51,046 nt of DNA from Bacteroides sp. ET71. Its GTDB lineage: Bacteria; Bacteroidota; Bacteroidia; Bacteroidales; Bacteroidaceae. The notes beneath the pieces are model-generated. The model was not told where the DNA came from, did no database searches, and worked only from the letters and a program-made list of their open reading frames with translations. Location of the stretch: positions 1 through 51,046 of the forward strand of contig NZ_JAMBLS010000024.1 in NCBI RefSeq assembly GCF_023336905.1, in the 5' to 3' direction. Of the stretch, positions 6,588 through 14,470 are shown one piece after another. Within the stretch, counting starts at the first letter, position 1, and each line of letters begins with the position of its first letter. The translations under genes and the position numbers were made by a program.

Positions 6588-9575
6588 ATGAAAAAGTATC
6601 TATTAATTATCTGTTGCCTTTGTACCTACATGCTGGCCTTTGCGCAACAACGGACTGTGACCGGAACAGTGGTCGATGATCTCGGCCAGCCATTGATTGG
6701 CGTTTCCATTCTTGAGAAGGGCACCACCAACGGTGTCATCACTGATATGGATGGCAATTTTAGCCTGAAGTTAACTTCCGAAAATCCTACGCTTGTGTTC
6801 AGTTACATTGGCTATAAAACGCAAGAAGTGTCTGTGGGCGGCAAAACTACTCTAAACGTTACAATGTCAGAAGACGCCGAACAGTTGGATGAAGTGGTTG
6901 TCGTAGGTTATGGTGTACAGAAAAAGTCTAGTATGACGGCTTCCGTATCATCGGTATCCAGTAAAGAAATCGTCAAGACCATGTCGTCTAATGTCGCTTC
7001 TACTTTGCAGGGCCGTATGCCAGGCGTAGATATTGTTCAACAAGCAGGTGTAGCTGGCGCTGATGTTAATATATTGGTGCGTGGTGCAGCTTCCTTTGGT
7101 GCAACAGAACCTTTGTATGTGATAGACGGTGCTTTCAGTAACAATGGGCTGACTTCTATCAATCCTAACGATATTGAATCGATTGAAATTTTGAAAGACG
7201 GTGCCGCTGCTGCTATTTATGGTTCTCGTGCAGCCAATGGTGTAGTGCTGATCACTACCAAGCGTGGTAAATCAGGGAAACCGGTAGTTGAGATAAATGG
7301 CTCGTTTGCTGTCCAGACTCCAACCAATATTCCTGATTTTCTGAATGCCAGTCAGTGGAGAGAGTTTGCCAATATGGTGGCAGACAATAGTGGTATGGCT
7401 CATGCACCGGAAAATGACAATCCTACTTATCCAAATGTAGACACAGATTGGGCTGATGAATGGCTCCAATTTGCTCCCATGTGGAATTTGAACGCTAGTA
7501 TTTCAGGTGGTGGTGAAAATTCTACTTTCAGCACAAGTATTGGCTATTTGGATCAAACAGGTATGACTGTTTATTCAGATTACAAGCGTTATAACTTCCG
7601 TCTGAATTCTTCTTATAAGAAAGGTATATTTTCGTTGTCGGAGAACGTGGCTATTTCGCACAGAGACCAGACGCCTACAACAGCCTTCAACATCAAACTG
7701 CCTACTTTACCTATTTATGATAATGAAGGTCGATTGGTGTCCGGTGGACCGGATTACTATATAAATCCAGAAGATGGACAATCTAAAAACCCGTTTGCTT
7801 CATTGGAATATTCGGACAGATATAATAAAGTGACGGAAATCATCGGAGCATTGAATGCCGAACTTGATATCTGGAAGGGATTGAAATATAAATTGTCAGT
7901 TAGTGGCAATTATAGCGCAGGACATAATTATACACATACTCCGCAGTATGATACGAGATGGTTTGAAGATGGAACTGTGGATATAGATTATAGTAATACA
8001 GAGAACAGTGTTTCTGAATCAAGAAGTGAAGAATTTACCTATACTATTGATAACTTGTTGACTTACAATCAGACGTTTAACGGCCATCATGTGGATGCTC
8101 TGTTGGGTACAAGCTGGATGCGCGAATACAGCCGTAATATGTCTATTGCTACTATTGATGATTTGGGTGCAACAAACATTACTGGGTTTCAGGATATTGA
8201 CGGACGCATATCGGCTGGCGATTCTAATGCCGCATTGTTGTCATTCTTCGCTCGTTTGAACTATGATTATGAAGGTAAATACCTGTTGTCTGCCAGTATC
8301 CGTCGCGATGAATCCTCTAAGTTCTACAAAGATAATCGTGTAGGTTATTTCCCCTCTATTTCGGCAGGCTGGAACTTGCATCAAGAAGAATGGTTCGAGA
8401 ATCCGGTGATAAGCAAACTGAAGATACGTGGTAGTTATGGAGAGTTGGGAGCCAACTTCTTGGACCCGTACAACTTCGACCCCATAGCCTTCGGTCCTAT
8501 CCCTTATACGTTGGGTGGAAACCGTTATGTGGATGGACGTGCTGCTTATCTAAAATCTCGCGATTTGACTTGGGAAACGGCTAAGACGACGGACATCGGT
8601 ATTGAATTGGGCTTTTTGAATAATGACCTCACGGTGCAGGTGGATTACTTCATCAAGAAGAATGTAGACCTGTTGGCACAGATAGATTTGAATCTGTCTT
8701 CAGGCCAGGTATTTGAAATCAACAGTTCCAGTGAGAAACCTTATGTGAACTCGGCTTCGGTGAAGAATACTGGTTGGGAGTTCTTGATGAATTATCGCAA
8801 GCAACTGACGCGTGACTTCAGCATTGATGCTTCGTTCAACTTTTCTACTTTGAAGAACAAGGTGCTGGCTTTGGGTGATAATGTTCAGCCGATTACTTCG
8901 GGTGCTATGTCCAGCTATTTTAATGATTCTCCGTCTATTACCATGCCGGGGCATCCGATAGGCTCGTTCTATGGTTATCGTATCGACGGGTTCGATGCGA
9001 ACGGTGACTTTATTTTCTCAGATACAGATAACAATGGCATTGTGAATGCAGAAGACAAGGTCATTTTGGGTAATCCTATTCCGGACTTCAGCTATGGATT
9101 GAACATCAACATGACATACAAGGATTTTGACCTGACAATGTTCTTCCAAGGAGTGGCAGGCAATGAAATCTTCAATCAAATGAAGTACACGTATTACTTC
9201 GACTACTCCAACAACTGCGTGACGGACGTGTTGAACGCTTGGAGCGAGACGAACAAAAATACGAACATTCCTATCATGAAAACTGAGAATACTAATGGAG
9301 GCAACTCTCTGCCGAGTGAGTTCTATATTGAGAACGGTGCTTATTTCCGTTGTAAGAACTTCCAGATTGGTTATACGTTGCCAAAGAAATGCCTGGACAA
9401 GATGGGCTTCAACAACCTCCGTTTCTATGTGGGTGTGCAGAACCTCTTTACGATTACGGATTACTCTGGATACGATCCTGAAGTTAGTTCGAACGTATTG
9501 TTCTCTCGCGGTATCGATAATTCGTCTTATCCGAACGCCCGCACTTATACCTTTGGTTTCAATGCTTCCTTCTAA
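6588..9575 (+). CDS. SusC/RagA family TonB-dependent outer membrane transporter
   Basis: 995 residues. Signal peptide about 1-19 (ends AFAQ). CarboxypepD_reg-like N-terminal domain about 22-105 with the VVDDLGQPLIGVSI start. DEVVVVGYG TonB-box region about 105-113. Plug domain about 118-230 with GRMPGVDI, then LYVIDGAF, then EILKDGAAAAIYGSRAANGVVLITTKRG-type SusC signature. A 22-stranded barrel fills the rest, ending in an aromatic GFNASF. It imports oligosaccharide or free sugar with energy from TonB. It follows the epimerase gene by 24 bases and precedes susD by 10, so co-transcription is likely. A role like Tannerella NanO (sialic acid) is inferred from context only. Confidence 0.95.
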   Translation: MKKYLLIICCLCTYMLAFAQQRTVTGTVVDDLGQPLIGVSILEKGTTNGVITDMDGNFSLKLTSENPTLVFSYIGYKTQEVSVGGKTTLNVTMSEDAEQLDEVVVVGYGVQKKSSMTASVSSVSSKEIVKTMSSNVASTLQGRMPGVDIVQQAGVAGADVNILVRGAASFGATEPLYVIDGAFSNNGLTSINPNDIESIEILKDGAAAAIYGSRAANGVVLITTKRGKSGKPVVEINGSFAVQTPTNIPDFLNASQWREFANMVADNSGMAHAPENDNPTYPNVDTDWADEWLQFAPMWNLNASISGGGENSTFSTSIGYLDQTGMTVYSDYKRYNFRLNSSYKKGIFSLSENVAISHRDQTPTTAFNIKLPTLPIYDNEGRLVSGGPDYYINPEDGQSKNPFASLEYSDRYNKVTEIIGALNAELDIWKGLKYKLSVSGNYSAGHNYTHTPQYDTRWFEDGTVDIDYSNTENSVSESRSEEFTYTIDNLLTYNQTFNGHHVDALLGTSWMREYSRNMSIATIDDLGATNITGFQDIDGRISAGDSNAALLSFFARLNYDYEGKYLLSASIRRDESSKFYKDNRVGYFPSISAGWNLHQEEWFENPVISKLKIRGSYGELGANFLDPYNFDPIAFGPIPYTLGGNRYVDGRAAYLKSRDLTWETAKTTDIGIELGFLNNDLTVQVDYFIKKNVDLLAQIDLNLSSGQVFEINSSSEKPYVNSASVKNTGWEFLMNYRKQLTRDFSIDASFNFSTLKNKVLALGDNVQPITSGAMSSYFNDSPSITMPGHPIGSFYGYRIDGFDANGDFIFSDTDNNGIVNAEDKVILGNPIPDFSYGLNINMTYKDFDLTMFFQGVAGNEIFNQMKYTYYFDYSNNCVTDVLNAWSETNKNTNIPIMKTENTNGGNSLPSEFYIENGAYFRCKNFQIGYTLPKKCLDKMGFNNLRFYVGVQNLFTITDYSGYDPEVSSNVLFSRGIDNSSYPNARTYTFGFNASF

Positions 9576-9585
9576 TTAAAACACC

Positions 9586-11337
9586 ATGATTATGAAAAAT
9601 ATGACAAGATTAGCCGCTATTCTCCTGATTGGAGGAGGCATGGCGATGTCGAGCTGTGATGGCATTTTTGAAGATCTGGCCATCAATCCCAACCAGCCCA
9701 GTATGGATGCGTATTTTACGACGCCTGAGGCTGTAAACGATGCCGTGATGACATTATACGGCTACATTTCTACTCAACGTTGTCTGGGAGCTTCTGGTTC
9801 TAAGACTCAGATTATCCGTGGAGACGAGGCTTCATCCAACAGTGATTATGGAAAGCCCGGTATGTATGGCAGCGACCTTAATGCCAGTTATTATACCATC
9901 GAACAACCTTTTACGTTGATGTACACGACAGCATCACAAGCGTCATACGTTATTGAGACGATTGGAAACGTGGATTTCACGGGAGAGGAAGAATTGCGTG
10001 ACGCTTATTTGGGTGAAGCCTATTTCTGGCGTGCTTTTGCCCACTACTACTTGCTGATTAACTTCCGTCAGGTATGTCCGATTCGTCAGATGCCGCGTAA
10101 TTCTGCGGATTACGTGCGTGCACCGGAGGCACCTGAGGCTGTGTGGGACTTTATCCAAGAGGATTTGGCGAATGCCAAGACCTACTTGCCTAATAAGGGC
10201 TATTGGACAGGAGACCAAGCCGGACGCGTGACTCGCGGAGCTGCCGCTGCCCTTTCGGGCCTGTGCTACTTGTACCGCAGCGGCATTGAGACGCATTACG
10301 GCACGGATAAGACCACGTTCTACAATGAAGCCGTGCAAGAGTTCGATGAGATTATCAAGGGCACGTATGGTACTTATGATTTGGCAGATGACTATAGTGA
10401 TAATTTCGACATTGCGCATGAGAACAACAACGATGAATCCATCTTGGAGATACAGTTCTTAGGTGATGTGGAGAACAATACGTTCAATCCCGGTACGGCT
10501 ACTTCCGGCTTGGCTTTCGACAGCCGTGGTCTGATGTTCCCGGGTGCCGGTGTCGGTTACGAAGGAGTGGTTCATGACTGGCTGTACGAAGAGTTCGTCA
10601 ACTCGATTGACAAGGACGGCTGCACGGATATCCGCATGTTCTCTACGCTGATGTTCGATGACCAGAAAGAGGAGATTCATCTGCATCAGGATGCCAACGG
10701 CGATCCTATCCGCCTGGAAGGCCCCGGAGGCTGGCACTGGGAAGATATGTATCCGCCGACGGATGAGGCCGAAGGTTTCGCTACGGTAGCCAATCAATTG
10801 GCACACCCCTTCAAGGCCGGTATCAAGAAAGGTCTGGATTTGTCCATGCCTACGCTGACCAACGGCGACGGCTCGCCCCGTATGACAGGTGTGGGTGCCG
10901 GTACTCAGGAATATGTCTACAATCAGCCGCGTGCCCATGGCGTCAACTGGCGTTACTTACGTTTTGCCGATGTGCTGCTGATGTATGCCGAGGCTGTGCT
11001 GAGCGGCGGACAACAGGGTTCGTTGACACCGACGCAAGCTGTCAATCGTGTGCGCGGAAGAGCGAACATGCCGGATCTGGATAATGTAACGATGGACGAC
11101 GTGAAGCATGAGCGCATACTCGAGCTGTCGTTGGAAGGGCACCGTTTCTATGACCTGCTGCGTTGGGGTGAACTGGCCACACGCTTCCAGACGTTGACGC
11201 GTGAAGACCCGAATTTCAAGAAGTTCATTTCGGCCACGGACTACGAAGGCTTCACGACGAACAAGCATGAGTGGTTGCCCATTCCTATCAACGAAATCAA
11301 TTCTAACCCGAATATCAAGCAAAATCCCGGTTATTAA
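9586..11337 (+). CDS. SusD/RagB family surface glycan-binding lipoprotein
   Basis: 583 residues. Lipobox MSSC puts the lipidated Cys at residue 24; ATG at 9592 is an equally good start. SusD signatures: NPNQPS-type N-terminus after the lipobox, the DAYLGEAYFWRAFAHYYLLINF helix (about 142-163), RYLRFADVLLMYAEAVL (about 457-473) and the C-terminal RILELSLEGHRFYDLLRWGEL (about 507-527). It caps the SusC barrel and captures ligand at the cell surface. The start lies 10 bases after susC. Codons become G-ending towards the 3' end. Comparable in role to Tannerella NanU if the locus handles sialic acid; the ligand is unproven. Confidence 0.95.
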   Translation: MIMKNMTRLAAILLIGGGMAMSSCDGIFEDLAINPNQPSMDAYFTTPEAVNDAVMTLYGYISTQRCLGASGSKTQIIRGDEASSNSDYGKPGMYGSDLNASYYTIEQPFTLMYTTASQASYVIETIGNVDFTGEEELRDAYLGEAYFWRAFAHYYLLINFRQVCPIRQMPRNSADYVRAPEAPEAVWDFIQEDLANAKTYLPNKGYWTGDQAGRVTRGAAAALSGLCYLYRSGIETHYGTDKTTFYNEAVQEFDEIIKGTYGTYDLADDYSDNFDIAHENNNDESILEIQFLGDVENNTFNPGTATSGLAFDSRGLMFPGAGVGYEGVVHDWLYEEFVNSIDKDGCTDIRMFSTLMFDDQKEEIHLHQDANGDPIRLEGPGGWHWEDMYPPTDEAEGFATVANQLAHPFKAGIKKGLDLSMPTLTNGDGSPRMTGVGAGTQEYVYNQPRAHGVNWRYLRFADVLLMYAEAVLSGGQQGSLTPTQAVNRVRGRANMPDLDNVTMDDVKHERILELSLEGHRFYDLLRWGELATRFQTLTREDPNFKKFISATDYEGFTTNKHEWLPIPINEINSNPNIKQNPGY

Positions 11338-11351
11338 TCTTTATTGTTTGA

Positions 11352-13034
11352 ATGAATATGAAACGATTGATATATGCTTTAGCTTGCCTGCTGGCATTTC
11401 CGTTGGGAATGACGGCCCAGACTACGTTGAGCAACGGTATCGAACTGCCTGCCCAGTGGCCGCCGCGCTACGAGGTACCGGCAGAGCGGAAAGAGATGCC
11501 CGTCCCTTATTTGCAGCAGAAACCTGAGGTGATTCCCGTCAACACGGGGCGGCAGTTGTTTGTGGACAGTTTTCTGATTGAGGAGACGACATTGGTGCCG
11601 GTCTATCACAAACCTAACTTCTATGCGGGCAATCCGGTGCTGGAGCCGACGGAGAAGTGGGAGGAGACGACCGAGGGAGCTCCGTATGCTTCGCCCTTCA
11701 GCGACGGTATCTGGTATGACGACCAGACGGGCAAGTTCCGTATGTGGTATCTGGCCGGGGCCGGGACGATTCACAAGCAATCGAACCAGACGTTCTACAC
11801 TTGCTATGCCGAGTCGGAAGACGGGAAGCACTGGACGAAGCCTACGCTGGACTTGGTGCCGGGCACGAACATTGTGGATACGTGCAACCGCGACGCGGCC
11901 ACTGTATGGCTGGACCGGATGGAGAAGGACCCTGCCAAGCGCTGGAAGTTCTTCAACGTAGAACGTCGTCCGCTGGACAGCCGCTGGTCGTGCATCTTGA
12001 AGTATAGCGCCGATGGCATCCATTGGTCGGAAGGCGTGGCGCAGAGCGGCGACTTGTATGACCGCACGTCGGCCTTCTACAATCCTTTCACCGGGAAGTG
12101 GGCGTTGAGCATGAGGTACAGTACGCCGGTGTCTTACCGCAGCCGTGCTTACCTGGAACACAGCGACCCGGAGATGCTGGTCAGCCTGGCGCACCGTATG
12201 CGTCGCGACGTGCCCGACAAGTTCGTGCACTTCTGGTTTACGCCGGACGACAAGGAGCTGCGTCACCCGAAGTATCCGGAGGTGGAGCCGGGCATCTATA
12301 ACTTCGATGCCATTGCTTACGAGAGCATCATGTTGGGATTGTACAGCGCGTGGTGTGGCCCGGAGAATGACATCTGCAAGCGCGACGGCATCCAGAAGCG
12401 CAATGTGGTGTCGTTGGGTTACAGCCGCGACGGTTTCCACTTCTCGCGCCCCACGCACGAGGCGTTTATGGACGTGAACGAGACGGAGGGTGCGTGGAAC
12501 TGGGGTAACATGCAGTCCATCAACGGTGTGCCCCTCATCGTGGGCGATTCGCTCTACTTTTACAGCAGCGGCCGGAGGTTGAACAAGATTATGTGGGACA
12601 GTTATACGTCTACCGGATTGGCTACGTTGCGCCGCGATGGTTTCGTGTCGATGCGTGCCGGACGGGAAGAGGGGACGCTGACCACGGAGAAGTTGTCGTT
12701 CGACGGCAAGTATTTCTTTGTCAATGCCGACGTGAAGGCGAAGAAGGCGCAGTTGGCCGTGGAGTTGCTGGACGAGCAGGGCACGCCTATCCCCGGATTT
12801 ACGAAGAAGGATTGTGTGGTGATGAAGAAGGCCGACAGCACGAAGCAACTGGTGACGTGGAAGAACAACGCTGACCTCTCGTCGTTGAAGGGCAAGGTCA
12901 TCCGCGCGAAGTTCTACCTGACGAACGGTGACTTGTATGCTTTCTGGATTTCGCCCTGGCAGTCGGGCGAGAGCCGTGGCTATACTGCCGGCGGAGGCCC
13001 GGGGCTGAATGCCTGCGGGGTAGACCGTCCGTGA
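11352..13034 (+). CDS. P1: secreted propeller-like putative glycoside hydrolase (family unassigned)
   Basis: 560 residues with a signal peptide (about 1-22, ends MTAQ). Shared N-terminal motif NGI-LP-QWPPR at 28-39 and GRQLFVDSFLIE at 66-77, then PFSDGIWYDDQTGKFRMWY (115-133). Three SxDGxxW-type turns occur at 155-161, 219-225 and 358-364 (the last ends in F), as in five-bladed propellers related to GH32/GH43/GH130. Also seen: GPENDIC (336-342), WNWGNMQS and a C-terminal sandwich-like part ending in GYTAGGGPGL (543-552). Paralogous to P2 (14471) and P3 (18153). It starts 14 bases after susD, so it belongs to the PUL operon. A glycan-active enzyme is inferred; the reaction is unknown. Codons are strongly G-ending. 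Confidence 0.75.
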   Translation: MNMKRLIYALACLLAFPLGMTAQTTLSNGIELPAQWPPRYEVPAERKEMPVPYLQQKPEVIPVNTGRQLFVDSFLIEETTLVPVYHKPNFYAGNPVLEPTEKWEETTEGAPYASPFSDGIWYDDQTGKFRMWYLAGAGTIHKQSNQTFYTCYAESEDGKHWTKPTLDLVPGTNIVDTCNRDAATVWLDRMEKDPAKRWKFFNVERRPLDSRWSCILKYSADGIHWSEGVAQSGDLYDRTSAFYNPFTGKWALSMRYSTPVSYRSRAYLEHSDPEMLVSLAHRMRRDVPDKFVHFWFTPDDKELRHPKYPEVEPGIYNFDAIAYESIMLGLYSAWCGPENDICKRDGIQKRNVVSLGYSRDGFHFSRPTHEAFMDVNETEGAWNWGNMQSINGVPLIVGDSLYFYSSGRRLNKIMWDSYTSTGLATLRRDGFVSMRAGREEGTLTTEKLSFDGKYFFVNADVKAKKAQLAVELLDEQGTPIPGFTKKDCVVMKKADSTKQLVTWKNNADLSSLKGKVIRAKFYLTNGDLYAFWISPWQSGESRGYTAGGGPGLNACGVDRP

Positions 13035-13048
13035 GAAAAGGTACAGGG

Positions 13049-13133
13049 CGGGGACGCAGCACTAAATTTAAGTGATGGTTTCAAAACAGGTTATATTTGC
13101 CATGATATATCTCTGAAGTTTGCACCCCGCCCG
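13049..13133. repeat. GGGCGGGG...CCCCGCCC inverted repeat after P1
   Basis: An 8-bp perfect dyad about 70 bases apart, followed by CTTTTAT. It may end the SusCD-P1 transcript, but the loop is long and a promoter-like box lies inside it. Confidence 0.4.
13067..13099 (+). promoter_or_regulatory. Possible promoter of the HU/DUF4469 gene
   Basis: TATATTTG at 13092-13099 fits the -7 consensus, with TTTA about 21 bases upstream. Transcription from here would give a leader of roughly 175 bases, rich in GC hairpins, before the ATG at 13282. Confidence 0.45.
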
Positions 13134-13143
13134 CTTTTATAAC

Positions 13144-13262
13144 AGCCCTTCCCAAGCCTCTCCCTAACCTTCCCCGGTGGGGAGGAAAGTGGGCATCGGA
13201 AGGGGAAGATTGAAATAATGTATGTACGCGTCCCCTCCCTCACGGGGGGAGGAGGGAGGGGG
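13144..13262. repeat. GC-rich palindromic repeat region before the HU gene
   Basis: Contains CTTCCCCGGTGGGGAG near 13169-13184 and a perfect 10-bp hairpin, CCCCTCCCTC at 13232-13241 with GAGGGAGGGG at 13252-13261, ending 20 bases before the HU start codon and followed by a short T run. The mix of CCCTCCC and GGGGAGG blocks looks like a dispersed intergenic element. It could fold over or mask the start region. Confidence 0.55.
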
Positions 13263-13281
13263 CTTTTAAAATTTAATAGCT

Positions 13282-14136
13282 ATGTCAACCAAAGAACCAA
13301 CTCAAAAAGCGAAGTTCCTGTTGAAAGCTCTGGAGCTGTCGCTGACCACCGATGTGAAAGACGACTACTACCTGCAGCCGAAGTTGCAGAAGTGCCTCTC
13401 GCTGGACGACCTGGCCGCCGAAGTGGCCGCGCTGAGCGCCCGCCAGGAAGATGCCGAAGACATTGCCCGCACGGGCCGCGACCTGATGAAGCGCATGATG
13501 TGGTTCCTCTCGGCCGGTTACAGCGTGAGCACCCCGCTGGGTTATTTCCGCCCCACGGCGCAGGGCGTGTTCATGGAGTCGGAGCTGAACGAAGCCATCG
13601 ACCGTTCGCGCCTGACGCTGGGTGTGAAATATTCGATGAGCGACGAGATGCGCCAGGCCCTGGCCGACGCCGAGATTGACGTCGAGGTGCAGAAAGCGAC
13701 TGCCGGGCCGCAGCTCTACGCCGTGGTCAGCGCGCACGATGCCGACCACCCCGACGCCGTCACCCGCGGCGAAGGCGTGCCCGTCAGCGCGGGCCAGGTC
13801 TGCGTCATCAAGGGTCGCAACATCAAGGTGGGCGGCGACGGGGCCGACATCGGCGTCACCATCACCCGCGTGGACGGTAGCGAGGGGACGACGTATTTCT
13901 TCCCCGTGAAGAAGCTCTATCCCAACACATCGGCACGTGTGGGTTTTGTGATGCCGTCTGATGCACCCGATGGCAGCGTGTGGAGCGTGAAACTGTGCAC
14001 GCAATTGGGGAACAGCGGTAACCTGCTGAAAGTATCGCGTACGGTGACGATGGACGAGAATTTTGTCATTGGTGAAACAGGCACCTCTATTCCGGGTGAA
14101 GACGATGACGATTCCGGACAAGGAACCTTTGGATAA
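13282..14136 (+). CDS. HU-like DNA-binding protein with DUF4469 domain
   Basis: 284 residues, no signal peptide. The N-terminal part (about 1-125) resembles the HU-like DNA-binding domain of Bacteroidales, with GYSVSTPLGYFRPTAQG in place of the usual HU beta-arm lead (about 79-95). The C-terminal part (about 140-255) resembles the Ig-like DUF4469 domain, with GQVCVIKGRNIKVGG. The acidic tail is rich in Asp. Function: presumably nucleoid or structured-DNA binding; not characterised as far as I know. It interrupts the PUL between P1 and P2 and is flanked on both sides by palindromic repeats. Codons are markedly C-ending, whereas P1 just upstream is G-ending. Confidence 0.8.
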   Translation: MSTKEPTQKAKFLLKALELSLTTDVKDDYYLQPKLQKCLSLDDLAAEVAALSARQEDAEDIARTGRDLMKRMMWFLSAGYSVSTPLGYFRPTAQGVFMESELNEAIDRSRLTLGVKYSMSDEMRQALADAEIDVEVQKATAGPQLYAVVSAHDADHPDAVTRGEGVPVSAGQVCVIKGRNIKVGGDGADIGVTITRVDGSEGTTYFFPVKKLYPNTSARVGFVMPSDAPDGSVWSVKLCTQLGNSGNLLKVSRTVTMDENFVIGETGTSIPGEDDDDSGQGTFG

Positions 14137-14137
14137 A

Positions 14138-14261
14138 TAATCTGAAGCAATCTCAGATAGTAATCTGAAGTAACCTCAGATAGTAATCTGAAGTAACCTC
14201 AGATAGTAATCTGAAGTAATCTCAGATAGTAATCTGAAGTAATCTCAGATAGTAATCTGAA
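14138..14261. repeat. Tandem array, five 23-bp palindromic units
   Basis: Units start at 14138, 14161, 14184, 14207 and 14230, with a partial sixth at 14253. Each carries the dyad ATCTGA / TCAGAT around a 7-base centre. The dyad arms are invariant, and differences are single C/T changes in the centre. It begins 1 base after the HU stop codon. There are no spacers, so it is not CRISPR. Confidence 0.9.
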
Positions 14262-14300
14262 ACACCCCTCGACAGTAATATTGACGTATTTGTAATGTAT

Positions 14301-14438
14301 CTGTCATGTTGAGCGTTGTTCTCCCCCGATAACGGGGGAGTAAAGAGGGGGTGCGCAGCGGAGTCGAAACATCTCCTTCCGGCCCAGTCACAAGGACAAA
14401 GCCATAGAGAGATATCTCGACAGCGTTCAGAATGACAG
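14301..14438. repeat. Long inverted repeat element, copy 1 (CTGTCAT...ATGACAG)
   Basis: Starts CTGTCATGTTGAGCG and ends CAGCGTTCAGAATGACAG. Internal GGAGTCGAAACATCTCC is shared with copy 2 at 43667-43773. A perfect 7-bp hairpin (CTCCCCC GATAAC GGGGGAG, 14321-14340) is nested inside the left arm. It resembles dispersed REP-like elements with TGTCATTCTGAGC ends seen in many genomes. Its last bases supply an in-frame ATG at 14432 that is not the start of P2. Confidence 0.8.
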
Positions 14439-14470
14439 ATAGAAAAGAAAACTCTAAAACAGCGAATAAT

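Noticed and set aside
11379-12848. Long open frames on the opposite strand of P1 and of other GC-rich genes (for example 14222-15586, 39856-41742, 42219-43394)
   Set aside because: They mirror G- or C-ending codons of the real gene, have Arg/His/Val-rich non-protein-like composition and no family motifs.
14138-14261. CRISPR array
   Set aside because: Units follow one another without unique spacers and are only 23 bp; no cas genes are nearby.
14432-14470. Upstream start codon for P2 at 14432
   Set aside because: It lies in the end of the long inverted repeat and would bury the lipoprotein signal; ATG 14471 gives a normal signal peptide.
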